A DNA stretch of 25,536 nt from Vibrio tasmaniensis 1F-187 (GTDB lineage: Bacteria; Pseudomonadota; Gammaproteobacteria; Enterobacterales; Vibrionaceae), in contig NZ_AJZM02000033.1 of NCBI RefSeq assembly GCF_000272405.2, positions 1 to 25,536 on the forward strand, read 5' to 3'. The notes beneath the pieces were generated by a model, which saw nothing but the letters and a program-made list of their open reading frames with translations, searched no databases and was not told the DNA's origin. The position numbers and the translations under genes are program-made. Position 1 is the stretch's first letter. Every line of letters begins with the position of its first letter. Below, piece by piece: positions 1 through 7,761 of the stretch.

Positions 1-24
1 TACTCGCTACTCGCTACTCGCTAC
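1..24. repeat. 7-bp tandem repeat (TACTCGC)
   Basis: Three consecutive copies of TACTCGC and the first three bases of a fourth are present, read as GCGAGTA on the minus strand. The array lies at the 3' end of csdA and contains its stop codon (TAG, complement of 21-23). It is cut by the window edge, so its true copy number is unknown. Short 7-mer arrays like this can change copy number by replication slippage. A second, unrelated 7-mer array lies at 5088-5115. Confidence 0.85.
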
Positions 25-1232
25 AGCATATCAACGGCTTTTTCTATCGCCGCTACGAGCTTTTCAACATCATCTAGATTGTTATAAATACCAAATGAAA
101 TACGAACCGTTCCTTTCACATTAAGTGCATCCATTAATGGGTGAGCACAGTGGTGTCCAGCACGTACTGCGATACCTTGTTGATCCAACAGGGTTGCAAT
201 ATCTTGGTGGTGAACGCCATCCATCACAAAAGTAATCACACTTGCGTTGGGTTGATAACCCAATACCTGAATATCATCCAGTTTACTGAGTGCAAGATAA
301 GTCTCGTGCTGTAGCTGGTGGATATGATTTTCGACATCTCGTTGAGCAAAATCACTTAACCATTCTATTGCGGTACTTAATGCTATCGCTCCTGCTACAT
401 TTGGCGTGCCCGCTTCAAACTTCCCCGGCAGTTCAGAAAACGTGGTGCCAGAGAAAGACACGCGCTCAACCATCTTGCCACCACCATGCCAAGGTGGCAT
501 CGCTTCGAGCAATTCAAGCTTGCCATAAAGCACCCCAATACCAGCTGGAGCATAGAGCTTATGCCCAGAGAACACGTAGAAATCAGCCCCTAAAGCAGCA
601 ACATCAACGGGCTCATGAACAATACCTTGCGCTCCATCGACCACAACAATCGCATTCATCTTGTGTGCTTTCTCAATAACTTGTTTAATGGGCTGGCGAG
701 AACCCGTAACATTGGTTATCTGAGCCAGAGCAACAATCTTAGTTCGTTCATTCAAAAGGGCGTCAAACGCAACAACGTCAAAGTCACAATCTGATGTCAT
801 CGGTACTTTTACGACTTTCGCTCCGGTTTGTTCTGCCACAATTTGCCAAGGTACGATGTTGGCGTGATGCTCCATTTCGCTCACCAAAATCTCATCACCA
901 GCTTGAAGCGTACTTCTTGCGTGCGTTTGAGCTATCAGGTTGAGTGCTTCGGTTGCACCGCGAGTCCAAATGATCTCTTTTGAAGAGCTTGCGCCGATAA
1001 ACTGAGCGACCTTATCTCTGGCGGCTTCAAATTGACTGGTCGCGTTGGCTGTTAAGCTATGACTACCACGGTGAACATTGGCATTTTGTTTGGAGTAGTA
1101 TTGGCTAATGGCATCAATAACCACCTGAGGTTTTTGTGTCGTTGCCGCGCTGTCTAAATAAATCAACGGTTGTTGATTGATGGTTTGTGATAGCGCAGGA
1201 AACTGCTCTCGGATGTGATTGATATCAAGCAT
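21..1232 (-). CDS. csdA: Cysteine desulfurase CsdA (class V aminotransferase fold)
   Basis: This 403-residue PLP enzyme takes sulfur from L-cysteine as a persulfide and passes it to an acceptor, CsdE in the known system. It is the CsdA/SufS group of group II cysteine desulfurases and should be cytosolic. The sequence shows LDSAATTQKP near residue 26, EHHAN at 121-125, the PLP lysine K225 in SGHKLY, EAGTPN near 273, and the catalytic cysteine C362 in RAGHHCAHP. The length equals the about 401 residues of E. coli CsdA, and identity along the protein favours CsdA over SufS; no suf genes are adjacent. The ATG at 1230-1232 is placed by homology. The gene follows panE in the same direction after 87 bp, so it may have its own promoter. 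The partner csdE, if present, would lie beyond position 1. Confidence 0.93.
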   Translation of the reverse strand: MLDINHIREQFPALSQTINQQPLIYLDSAATTQKPQVVIDAISQYYSKQNANVHRGSHSLTANATSQFEAARDKVAQFIGASSSKEIIWTRGATEALNLIAQTHARSTLQAGDEILVSEMEHHANIVPWQIVAEQTGAKVVKVPMTSDCDFDVVAFDALLNERTKIVALAQITNVTGSRQPIKQVIEKAHKMNAIVVVDGAQGIVHEPVDVAALGADFYVFSGHKLYAPAGIGVLYGKLELLEAMPPWHGGGKMVERVSFSGTTFSELPGKFEAGTPNVAGAIALSTAIEWLSDFAQRDVENHIHQLQHETYLALSKLDDIQVLGYQPNASVITFVMDGVHHQDIATLLDQQGIAVRAGHHCAHPLMDALNVKGTVRISFGIYNNLDDVEKLVAAIEKAVDML

Positions 1233-1319
1233 CTATTCTTACCTAAAATCTTGGAAATTGTTGCTAGCGTTATGCTGAGCGGTATCGTTATTTTATCGCG
1301 ACTTGTTAATCGTTGCTGA

Positions 1320-2213
1320 CTAATCTTGATGATTCCAGCTATTTTCTCGTTCTTTAACCTGCGTAAACAGCTTTTGGTTAACAGGAACTTCTATCTGATG
1401 TTTGAGTGCTGTCTTTATTAGGTGTCCGGTAATGAAGTCGATCTCTGTCTTGCGCTCATAAAACATATCTTGCTGCATGGAAGAGTTGTTTTGAGCCGTG
1501 GCTTGAATAACGTGTTTTACGCTTGTTTCTAATTCGTCGAATGAACAAGTAATGCCTTCCGCCTGCATCACTTGCGTGAGTTCTTTAATTATAGAACTCA
1601 GAGCTCCGCTAAATCTTTTGTCAGCAAGCTCTCCGTTTTTGATTTGTTCCAGCCCAGTCAGTGGGTTGATCGCACAATTTATGGCGAGTTTAGCCCACAG
1701 CGCCGTTGTTATTTCTGGATTCCAACTCACGGCAGGGAAGGCATGTTCCAACACATCAACTAAAAAAGTGCACTGTTGCCCCTTTAGGTTAAAAGCACCC
1801 AATTGAGTTTGGCCGATTCCGGTGTGGGATACATTGTTGCTATTGGGTTTGAATGCTGCTTGAGTCGTGGTCGCCAATACTACAGGGTGAGCGTCAATTT
1901 GATTAGCAATGTTATCGACCGCTCCCATACCGTTGTGCATGAACATGAGAATAGTGTCAGGGTCTAGGTGTTGAAGCAGTGGAGTAGTTGCTTCTTCTAC
2001 TTGCCAAGCTTTGACCGTGAAGATCATTAGGTCACTTTCTGATAGCTTCTCGATATTGTTGTTACTGAAGGAAAGTGAAGCTTGTCCATCAAGTGATAAG
2101 TCAATTGAGTGATCCGTGGAACGACTCCACAAAGCCACATTATGACCTGCTTGAAGCAGTTTTATTGCCCATAAAGAGCCTATAGCCCCAGGGCCAACAA
2201 TAGTGATGTTCAC
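1320..2213 (-). CDS. panE: 2-dehydropantoate 2-reductase (ketopantoate reductase)
   Basis: PanE (also ApbA) reduces 2-dehydropantoate to pantoate with NADPH in the pathway to pantothenate and coenzyme A. The 297-residue product begins with a Rossmann dinucleotide-binding motif, GPGAIG at residues 7-12, has the HNGMG motif at 93-97, and carries K175 in AKLAINCAINPLTG, which aligns with the catalytic lysine of the E. coli enzyme. The length fits the family (about 300). The start is GTG (complement of 2211-2213), because the Rossmann strand MNITIVGPG begins immediately there and no ATG lies close upstream in frame. The Shine-Dalgarno sequence is weak. The gene stands between the ompK terminator and csdA. 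Confidence 0.93.
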   Translation of the reverse strand: MNITIVGPGAIGSLWAIKLLQAGHNVALWSRSTDHSIDLSLDGQASLSFSNNNIEKLSESDLMIFTVKAWQVEEATTPLLQHLDPDTILMFMHNGMGAVDNIANQIDAHPVVLATTTQAAFKPNSNNVSHTGIGQTQLGAFNLKGQQCTFLVDVLEHAFPAVSWNPEITTALWAKLAINCAINPLTGLEQIKNGELADKRFSGALSSIIKELTQVMQAEGITCSFDELETSVKHVIQATAQNNSSMQQDMFYERKTEIDFITGHLIKTALKHQIEVPVNQKLFTQVKERENSWNHQD

Positions 2214-2275
2214 AGCAATACCGAGATAAGAAAGTGGTGCTGCAAGGATAGCGAGGCATTAAATGAAAGCAATAA

Positions 2276-2301
2276 AAAATGGCACCCGAGGGTGCCATTT
2301 T
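2276..2301 (-). terminator. Rho-independent terminator of ompK
   Basis: AAAATGGCACCC (2276-2287) and GGGTGCCATTTT (2290-2301) form a perfect 12-bp stem with a tiny loop. On the minus strand the hairpin is followed by a T-rich stretch (TTTTTTATTG). It lies about 20 bp beyond the ompK stop codon and separates ompK from panE. Confidence 0.88.
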
Positions 2302-2323
2302 GGAAACTTTCTTAGAAGTTCGA

Positions 2324-3139
2324 TTAGAACTTGTAAGTTACTGCGAAGTAGTGACCTACGCCTGAAGTAGAGAACTGGCCGTATTGTGGGTTAGCACTAT
2401 CAATTTGAGCACCATCTCTTAGACCGTATACATCTTGGTATAATTTAAGACCGTAACCTACAGCAAATTGGTCATTGTGCCAGTAAATACCATTGAACAT
2501 AGCTCCGCCGTTGCTCGACTGGTTGTATGAACTATCACGACCAAACTCGTAATCGATGTAACCTTGGTAAGCAATGAATGAACCGTTATCGAAGTTTACG
2601 AATGGCTTAAACCAGTTTGTAGAAAATTGGTAACCGTTCCAATCTTTCGTATTTAGATCGTACGTAGCGTAAAGATTGAATTGCATTTTACCAAACCAAG
2701 GTACCATTACGTCTGAACCGATACCTGTTTTAGTTGCGTAACCACCGTCAGCTTTGCCATCGATAGTTGTGTAGTTTGCAACGTATAGTTCTTGTACTGG
2801 ACCAAAAGAAAGGTCTTTACCAGTTAGGCCATCGATAGACATACGAGGCGCAAATTTAACAAACAGTTGATCGTCTTTTGCTTTATCGCTGCCGCTATCG
2901 TTAGTTAGGTTGAATACATCAATGTAACCGTAAAGATCGAAGATACCAGAGCGTCCACCAAACTCCATTTCAAGATAAGTATGATCTTTGTCTTGAGGCT
3001 TCTCATCGATAGTGTGCATGATATTAAACTGCATCCAGTTGTAATCATTCTTGTGAGTATCGCCGTCAGAATAATCAGCCGCCATTACTGGAGCAGAAGC
3101 TGCTGCAAGTAGGCCAAGAGTTAAAAGTGATTTACGCAT
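2324..3139 (-). CDS. ompK: Outer membrane protein OmpK (Tsx-like nucleoside channel family)
   Basis: A 271-residue outer-membrane beta-barrel of the OmpK/Tsx family. In vibrios OmpK is the receptor of the broad-host phage KVP40, and the family is related to nucleoside-specific channels. The chosen ATG (complement of 3137-3139) starts a clear Sec signal peptide, MRKSLLTLGLLAAASAPVMA, cleaved before ADYSDG. An in-frame extension up to 3211 exists, but it puts 24 non-signal residues in front of the signal peptide and is rejected. The mature chain has alternating aromatic strands, the family motif YLEMEFGGRSGIFDLYGY, and ends in a phenylalanine (AVTYKF), as expected for BAM recognition. A GAGAG ribosome site precedes the ATG. 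A CRP-like site lies about 130 bp upstream and a terminator follows. The gene is monocistronic. Confidence 0.93.
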   Translation of the reverse strand: MRKSLLTLGLLAAASAPVMAADYSDGDTHKNDYNWMQFNIMHTIDEKPQDKDHTYLEMEFGGRSGIFDLYGYIDVFNLTNDSGSDKAKDDQLFVKFAPRMSIDGLTGKDLSFGPVQELYVANYTTIDGKADGGYATKTGIGSDVMVPWFGKMQFNLYATYDLNTKDWNGYQFSTNWFKPFVNFDNGSFIAYQGYIDYEFGRDSSYNQSSNGGAMFNGIYWHNDQFAVGYGLKLYQDVYGLRDGAQIDSANPQYGQFSTSGVGHYFAVTYKF

Positions 3140-3267
3140 AATGGAACTCTCTATGTTTGAAATAAGTAACCCGCTAATCCGTGCGTGTTTATATGTCCGA
3201 ATGCCGAGCATAATAGCGATTTTGTTCTCAAATAAAAGTGAGACAGAGTGAAAACTATGATTATTAT

Positions 3268-3283
3268 GGTGAGCGTGATCACA
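3268..3283. promoter_or_regulatory. Candidate CRP-cAMP site upstream of ompK
   Basis: GGTGA-N6-TCACA matches the TGTGA-N6-TCACA consensus in 9 of the 10 conserved positions. It lies 129 bp upstream of the ompK ATG and about 440 bp upstream of the DUF4397 gene. Tsx-type channel genes are known to be CRP-controlled in enterobacteria, so ompK is the likelier target. No matching -35/-10 pair was confidently identified. Confidence 0.45.
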
Positions 3284-3722
3284 CTAACGATCTAAATGAT
3301 GGAACTTTAAAGTTGTTATGCATCTTGATGAGTCCCTACTTCTATTGATTTTGTGAAATTCGATTATTTTGTGTATAAATTGGTGAAATACCGCTCTAAG
3401 CAAACGATTCTACCAAAAATCGTGACATGCATATCAAAATCAACAGTATTCCTTTCCAAGGATTTTCGTGCTGAAAAGTGACTAAATCAAATCGCCCTCC
3501 ATCCTGTATTTGATCTATTTTCGACCAACTTCGTAATGGTGTTGGAATCAATTGATGAACAATTCATGTGATGACTAGCCTGACTTTTAAATCTGTTTGT
3601 TTTTTCATCGCTGATAATATTGAGACCGTTCATTGCACCAAATTTGAGGCAACATTTAAAGATCTGCTCCTGAGCTTATCTGCTGTGTGACGAACTGGTC
3701 GAACTTTTTGGAGAGAAGACCA
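3284..3722. other. AT-rich intergenic region with no gene
   Basis: About 440 bp lie between the ompK upstream region and the start of the DUF4397 gene. I see no convincing coding frame, tRNA or strong hairpin. It must contain the promoter of the plus-strand lipoprotein gene, but no -35/-10 pair stands out. Confidence 0.5.
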
Positions 3723-5069
3723 ATGAAATATTCACCTATACTCGCTGTAGCGATGTCAGCCCTATTCATTGTAGGGTGTAATGATGACGATCAACCAACA
3801 ACCCAGCTGCAAGCTGTTCACGCATCGCCAGATGCTCCACTAGCTAATGTGTTAGTTAATAGTCAGGCTCGTTGGACTGGGGTTGATTATGCTCAGGCAT
3901 CTGGATATACCTCGGTCAATCAAGGCCAGACAACTCTACAGGTCGATGTTCAACTCCCTGGAGATGGTGTGGCGACAGTGATTCCGCCAAGCCAGTTCGA
4001 TTTAAGCGGTGATTTAGATTACACGGTGATGGTGGTCGGTGATGCTGACGGTTCCAACAACCCAGTTGAGGCTCTCGTTGTGACACGACCTGCAGCAGGC
4101 ACGGCGACGAGTTCGAGTTTGGATGTGCAAGTTGTTCACGCGGCAACTGGAGTTGGTGATGTGAATCTATACGTTACAGCACCGAATGATCCTCTAGGCG
4201 CACCGATTGGAACTTTGGGATACAAAGGATTTACCGATGTGCTCAATATTCCTGCTGGTCAATATCGTGTGAGATTAGAAACCGTGAGTGGAAGTGCTAT
4301 CGCGTTTGATTCAGGATAGATCACTCTCCCTCCTGGTAGCGAGCTGACCATTGCAGCCGTGCCAAGAGCGGATTCAACCAGTACGTCTCCGGTGAAGCTG
4401 ATGGTAATGGATGGCAAAAGTTCATCTATAATTTACGACATGGCAGAATCTGCAGAAGTGAGAGTAGGGCATTTAGTTGATGGTGCACCCTCTGTGGATG
4501 TGTTTGTAAACTCGGCTAAGTTTGCTCCTCTTGATGCTCTAATGTTTAAAGAAGTTCGTGGCTTCTTAGATTTGGCAGCAGGCAGTTACGATATCGATAT
4601 TTATGAAACAGCAACCACCTCTCCAACATTCATTGATGTTGACGGTTTAGCGGTGTTTGCCGGAATGGATTACAGTATCTATGCCGTGGGGACGGTAAGT
4701 CCTTTCAATTTGGAAGCGCTAGTTGTTCCAGAAAATCGACGCTCTGTTGCAACCAGTGCAGTATTGAACATTACTCATGCTGCAGCTAATCCAATTGCAG
4801 CTTCGGTTGATATTTATTTAACCGAGAACGTGGGAATTTCTGGAAGTACGCCTGCGTTGAGTAATGTGAAATTCAAAGACTTCGCGAATGGTATTTATGT
4901 AGCTGCGGGAACTTACTATGTGACGATTACGGTGGCTGGCGATCCATCTACTGTTGCTATTGACTCCGCGCCTGCGACCTTAGTTAACGGTGTTGTGTAT
5001 CAAGTAGTGGCGATTGATGATTCGATGGGAACGGGATTTAACTTAATAGTAAGTGAAACTACAGATTAA
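3723..5069 (+). pseudogene. DUF4397-type lipoprotein gene interrupted by an in-frame TAG
   Basis: One continuous frame runs from ATG 3723 to TAA 5069 (448 codons before the stop) and is broken only by TAG at 4317-4319, codon 199. The N-terminus MKYSPILAVAMSALFIVGC is a lipoprotein signal peptide with lipobox IVGC (C19), preceded by GGAGAGAAG. An earlier in-frame ATG at 3687 is rejected because it buries the signal. Four repeats of about 100 residues share the pattern V.H...P..DV.V (near LQAVHASPDAP, VQVVHAATGVG, VRVGHLVDGAP and LNITHAAANPI), as in DUF4397 proteins of Vibrio and Shewanella. Two repeats lie before the stop and two after. The downstream part has no further stop or frameshift, so the lesion is a single base change: recent, a sequencing error, or read through. 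The 198-residue product might still be secreted. The function of the family is unknown. Confidence 0.82.
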
Positions 5070-5087
5070 TCCGTTAAGCGTCTGCAA

Positions 5088-5115
5088 ATAGAAAATAGAA
5101 AATAGAAAATAGAAA
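5088..5115. repeat. 7-bp tandem repeat (ATAGAAA x4)
   Basis: Four perfect head-to-tail copies of ATAGAAA lie between the stop of the DUF4397 gene (5069) and the terminator. The last copy overlaps the left stem of the terminator by three bases. Function unknown; slippage-prone. Confidence 0.9.
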
Positions 5116-5153
5116 AGAGAAGAGGGTAGCTCAATGCTCCCCTCTTCTCTTTT
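5113..5153. terminator. Bidirectional Rho-independent terminator
   Basis: AAAAGAGAAGAGGG (5113-5126) pairs perfectly over 14 bp with CCCTCTTCTCTTTT (5140-5153), leaving a 13-nt loop that has its own AGC/GCT pairing. The A-tract on one side and T-tract on the other serve both strands. It lies between the convergent DUF4397 gene and ampG. Confidence 0.92.
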
Positions 5154-5167
5154 GCTTTCTTTTTCTT

Positions 5168-6526
5168 TTATTCGTGGTTGTTTTTCGCTTTTTCTAATAA
5201 ATCAGTGAAAAAGTGGCGTAACGAATAGAGCATGATCAAACTCGGAATCACCATTAATGACGTCAGTATAAAGAAGGTTGACCAATCATTGAGGTAATCG
5301 ACGAGCTCGCCACTGAATGAAGCCAGTGTTGTTCTACCGAAATTGCCTAAGGATGCTAATAAGGCATATTGCGTCGCTGAGAAAGCTTGACCAGTCAGTA
5401 AGGTTAAGAAAGAGACAAATGCTACCGTCGAAAAGGCGGTTGTGAAGTTGTCGACAATGATAGTTGCCAAGAACAGAGTTTCACTAGGGCCAGCCTGAGC
5501 GATCCAAGCAAACATTAGGTTGCTGGCTGCCATTGCGATGCCACCAATCATTAGTCCGCGTACAATACCGAATTTCACATTGAAGATACTGCCGAGCAAG
5601 GTGAAGAATATCGTCGCGCCCCAACCGATTAACTTAGAGTAGTGGCCAATCTGTTCATTGCTAAAGCCTATCTCTTTATAGAAGGTGATTGACATTCTAC
5701 CCAAGAAGGCTTCACCTATCTTAAATAGGAACACAAACAGTAGAAGGGTGATGGCAACTTGAACTCCGTTTCGTTTGAAGAAATCATAAAACGGTTCTAG
5801 CACTGTAACGCTGAACCAAGCGACGACTTTTGAACCCACAACTCTGTTGTGACGTTGTTGTGCTTGCTCTTGTAATGCTTCACGTTGTGTATTGGGTTCT
5901 CCGACAAAAAGAGTAAACAGCATTAACACGACAACCACACCAGCCATACCGTAATACACACCATTCCAACCGATTGAGTCAGCATTGATAAAAGCAAGAT
6001 AACCTGGAAGAGAATAGCCAGTCCACCATCCCATCACGGCCATTGCGGATGCTTGTGGCAACTTTGATGCTTCCGATTTTGGAAATGAATCAATACGGAA
6101 GGCATCTATTGCGACATCTTGAGTTGCTGAGGCGATAGCTATTCCGAGAGCAAGCATAGAGGTGAACATCAAGTCATTGGCTGGGTTTACTCCAGCAATG
6201 AACAGGGTACAGATCAATACCAAGCTTTGGCACAAGAATATCCAACTGCGTCGTTGGCCTAATATCGCGTGTAAAACTGGCAGTTTGACTCGGTCTACCA
6301 ACGGTGCCCATAAAAAGTTAATAGCATAGACAGCAAACACACTGCCGAAATAACCGATCGCAGCACGAGTTAAACCGGCATCTTTTAGCCAACCAGACAT
6401 GTTGGATCCAATCAGAACCCATGGGAAGCCACTCGAACAACCGAGCATAAACACCCAAAGTAGACGTTTGTCTAAGTAGCTGCGGAAAGTTTGCATCCAA
6501 GAAAGAGAGGGGGTGCCTGATGACAT
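5168..6526 (-). CDS. ampG: AmpG-family muropeptide permease (MFS)
   Basis: An inner-membrane major-facilitator transporter that imports GlcNAc-anhydroMurNAc peptides for peptidoglycan recycling. In many Gammaproteobacteria the same cargo signals beta-lactamase induction. The 452-residue protein has about twelve hydrophobic segments. Near the N-terminus is a typical AmpG stretch (GCSSGFPWVLIGSNMSGWLKDAGL, residues about 29-52, then FLWAPLVDR), followed by AIASATQDVAIDAFRID, a hallmark of AmpG. The E. coli protein is longer (491). The start is ATG 6524-6526; M11 is a possible alternative. It follows ppiA after 51 bp containing a hairpin, so it may be transcribed partly by readthrough. The yajG-ampG association is the same as in E. 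coli. Confidence 0.92.
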   Translation of the reverse strand: MSSGTPSLSWMQTFRSYLDKRLLWVFMLGCSSGFPWVLIGSNMSGWLKDAGLTRAAIGYFGSVFAVYAINFLWAPLVDRVKLPVLHAILGQRRSWIFLCQSLVLICTLFIAGVNPANDLMFTSMLALGIAIASATQDVAIDAFRIDSFPKSEASKLPQASAMAVMGWWTGYSLPGYLAFINADSIGWNGVYYGMAGVVVVLMLFTLFVGEPNTQREALQEQAQQRHNRVVGSKVVAWFSVTVLEPFYDFFKRNGVQVAITLLLFVFLFKIGEAFLGRMSITFYKEIGFSNEQIGHYSKLIGWGATIFFTLLGSIFNVKFGIVRGLMIGGIAMAASNLMFAWIAQAGPSETLFLATIIVDNFTTAFSTVAFVSFLTLLTGQAFSATQYALLASLGNFGRTTLASFSGELVDYLNDWSTFFILTSLMVIPSLIMLYSLRHFFTDLLEKAKNNHE

Positions 6527-6545
6527 GGGGCGTCCTTGTATAGAA

Positions 6546-6569
6546 AACGCCCTTAAGAATAAGGGCGTT
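6546..6569 (-). terminator. Hairpin between ppiA and ampG
   Basis: AACGCCCTTA (6546-6555) and TAAGGGCGTT (6560-6569) form a perfect 10-bp GC-containing stem with a 4-nt loop. On the minus strand it is followed by TTTTCTATA, a short T-run. It starts 8 nt after the ppiA stop. The short T-run suggests partial termination, which would lower ampG expression relative to ppiA. Confidence 0.7.
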
Positions 6570-6577
6570 ACATTGGA

Positions 6578-7126
6578 TTACTTAAGAAGGGTCACTTTAG
6601 TGATGACGATTGGGTCGACAGGAATGTCTGACATGCGGCCCATTCGCTTGGTTGGAATTGTTGCCATCTTCTGAACAACGTCAAAACCATCGGTTACTTT
6701 ACCAAACACAGCGTAACCAGGATTACCGCCTTTCGCGTTTAAGAAATCGTTGTCTGCAAAGTTAATGAAGAACTGGCGAGTTGCAGAATCTGGTGCATTG
6801 GTGCGAGCCATTGCGATCGTTGCAGTATCATTCTTCAGGCCATTGCTGCCTTCATTTTTGATAGGCGCATAAGTTGCTAATTGCTTCATATCTTGATCGA
6901 AGCCACCACCCTGAGCCATAAAGCCCGGGATCACACGGTGAAACTGAGTGCCTTCGTAGCTACCGTCAGCAACATATTTCAGAAAGTTATCAACACTAAC
7001 CGGTGCTTGCTCTTGGTTTAGCTCGATAGTGAAGCCGCCTAATGTTGTTTCTACGTTCACTTTAGGACCAGCCCAAACGCTCACGCTCACCAGCATCAAT
7101 GCGATAGAAGATAGAATGCGCCCCAT
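6578..7126 (-). CDS. ppiA: Periplasmic cyclophilin-type peptidyl-prolyl isomerase (PpiA-like)
   Basis: This 182-residue protein catalyses cis-trans isomerisation of prolyl bonds in exported proteins. Residues 1-19 form a Sec signal peptide ending VWA before GPKVNVET. The cyclophilin core shows FHRVIPGFMAQGG at 62-74, with the catalytic arginine R64, and QFFIN at 118-122. Length and sequence fit E. coli PpiA (190). The ATG shares its A with the TAA stop of yajG (TAATG), so translation of the two is coupled. It belongs to the rlmG-yajG-ppiA-ampG group on the minus strand. A cytoplasmic PpiB assignment is excluded by the signal peptide. Confidence 0.92.
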   Translation of the reverse strand: MGRILSSIALMLVSVSVWAGPKVNVETTLGGFTIELNQEQAPVSVDNFLKYVADGSYEGTQFHRVIPGFMAQGGGFDQDMKQLATYAPIKNEGSNGLKNDTATIAMARTNAPDSATRQFFINFADNDFLNAKGGNPGYAVFGKVTDGFDVVQKMATIPTKRMGRMSDIPVDPIVITKVTLLK

Positions 7127-7695
7127 TAGAAACGTTCCTTCATGTAAGTTTGCAGCTCTTGGTCATTGGCAATCTCTTTAAGAACTAAGTCGATAACATC
7201 GTTTAGTACCATTGCGATATCGTCATTTGATGCACTTAATGCACCTGTGCGAGTTGCTGTACCATTGAATGTCTTAACTAGCTTGCCTTCAGGCGTTTCA
7301 GCGGTTACTTCAAGAGTTACTTTACCATCCATTTGGTTTTCCATGATGGTGTGCTTGACGGTAACAAGCGCTTCTTGAATCTCTAAAACAATTGAGTTTT
7401 CACTGTTAACGCTTGCACGAAAACCTTGAGACTCCAATTGTTGAGCAATAGCGTTTTCTAGAGAAATACGCATGTTTTGCTTAGCGTGAATTGGCTGAAT
7501 GTTTGAACGGCCACTATCAACCAATGCAACATATTGAGCGGCACGAACATCTTTACTGGTTAGTGTGTATGTTTTGCCTTGTACAAGGTTGCTTGAGCTT
7601 AGTGAAGCTTCTGGCATTACGTTGATCTGTTCTTGCTGAGGGGCTGAACATGCTGTCAAAGCCAAAATAGAAGCAGCCAAAATCAGTTTTTTCAT
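7126..7695 (-). CDS. yajG: YajG family outer-membrane lipoprotein
   Basis: A 189-residue protein of the YajG family; its biochemical function is unknown. The signal peptide MKKLILAASILALTAC ends in lipobox LTAC with C16 as the lipidated residue. Serine at +2 predicts sorting to the outer membrane. The body contains an alternating polar/hydrophobic pattern and the family segment around RISLENAIAQQLESQGF. An AAGGA ribosome site precedes the ATG. It overlaps ppiA by one base and follows rlmG by 66 bp. In E. coli yajG lies between bolA and ampG; here the same genes are kept, with bolA and rlmG diverging upstream. Confidence 0.9.
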   Translation of the reverse strand: MKKLILAASILALTACSAPQQEQINVMPEASLSSSNLVQGKTYTLTSKDVRAAQYVALVDSGRSNIQPIHAKQNMRISLENAIAQQLESQGFRASVNSENSIVLEIQEALVTVKHTIMENQMDGKVTLEVTAETPEGKLVKTFNGTATRTGALSASNDDIAMVLNDVIDLVLKEIANDQELQTYMKERF

Positions 7696-7761
7696 TCCTT
7701 TATCCTTTCTAAATTCACACCAGGAGCTCGGTATCTTAAATTCTTGTGACGTCGTTTCTGC

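Noticed and set aside
2324..3211. Longer ompK start at 3211 adding 24 residues
   Set aside because: The signal peptide begins at the internal ATG 3137-3139 with its own GAGAG site; the extension has no signal character.
3687..3722. Earlier ATG for the DUF4397 lipoprotein gene
   Set aside because: It would bury the lipoprotein signal; ATG 3723 follows a good GGAGAGAAG site.
4359..5069. Separate gene starting at GTG 4359
   Set aside because: It is the in-frame continuation of 3723-4316 with matching repeats, no ribosome site and no signal peptide, so it is the second half of one broken gene.
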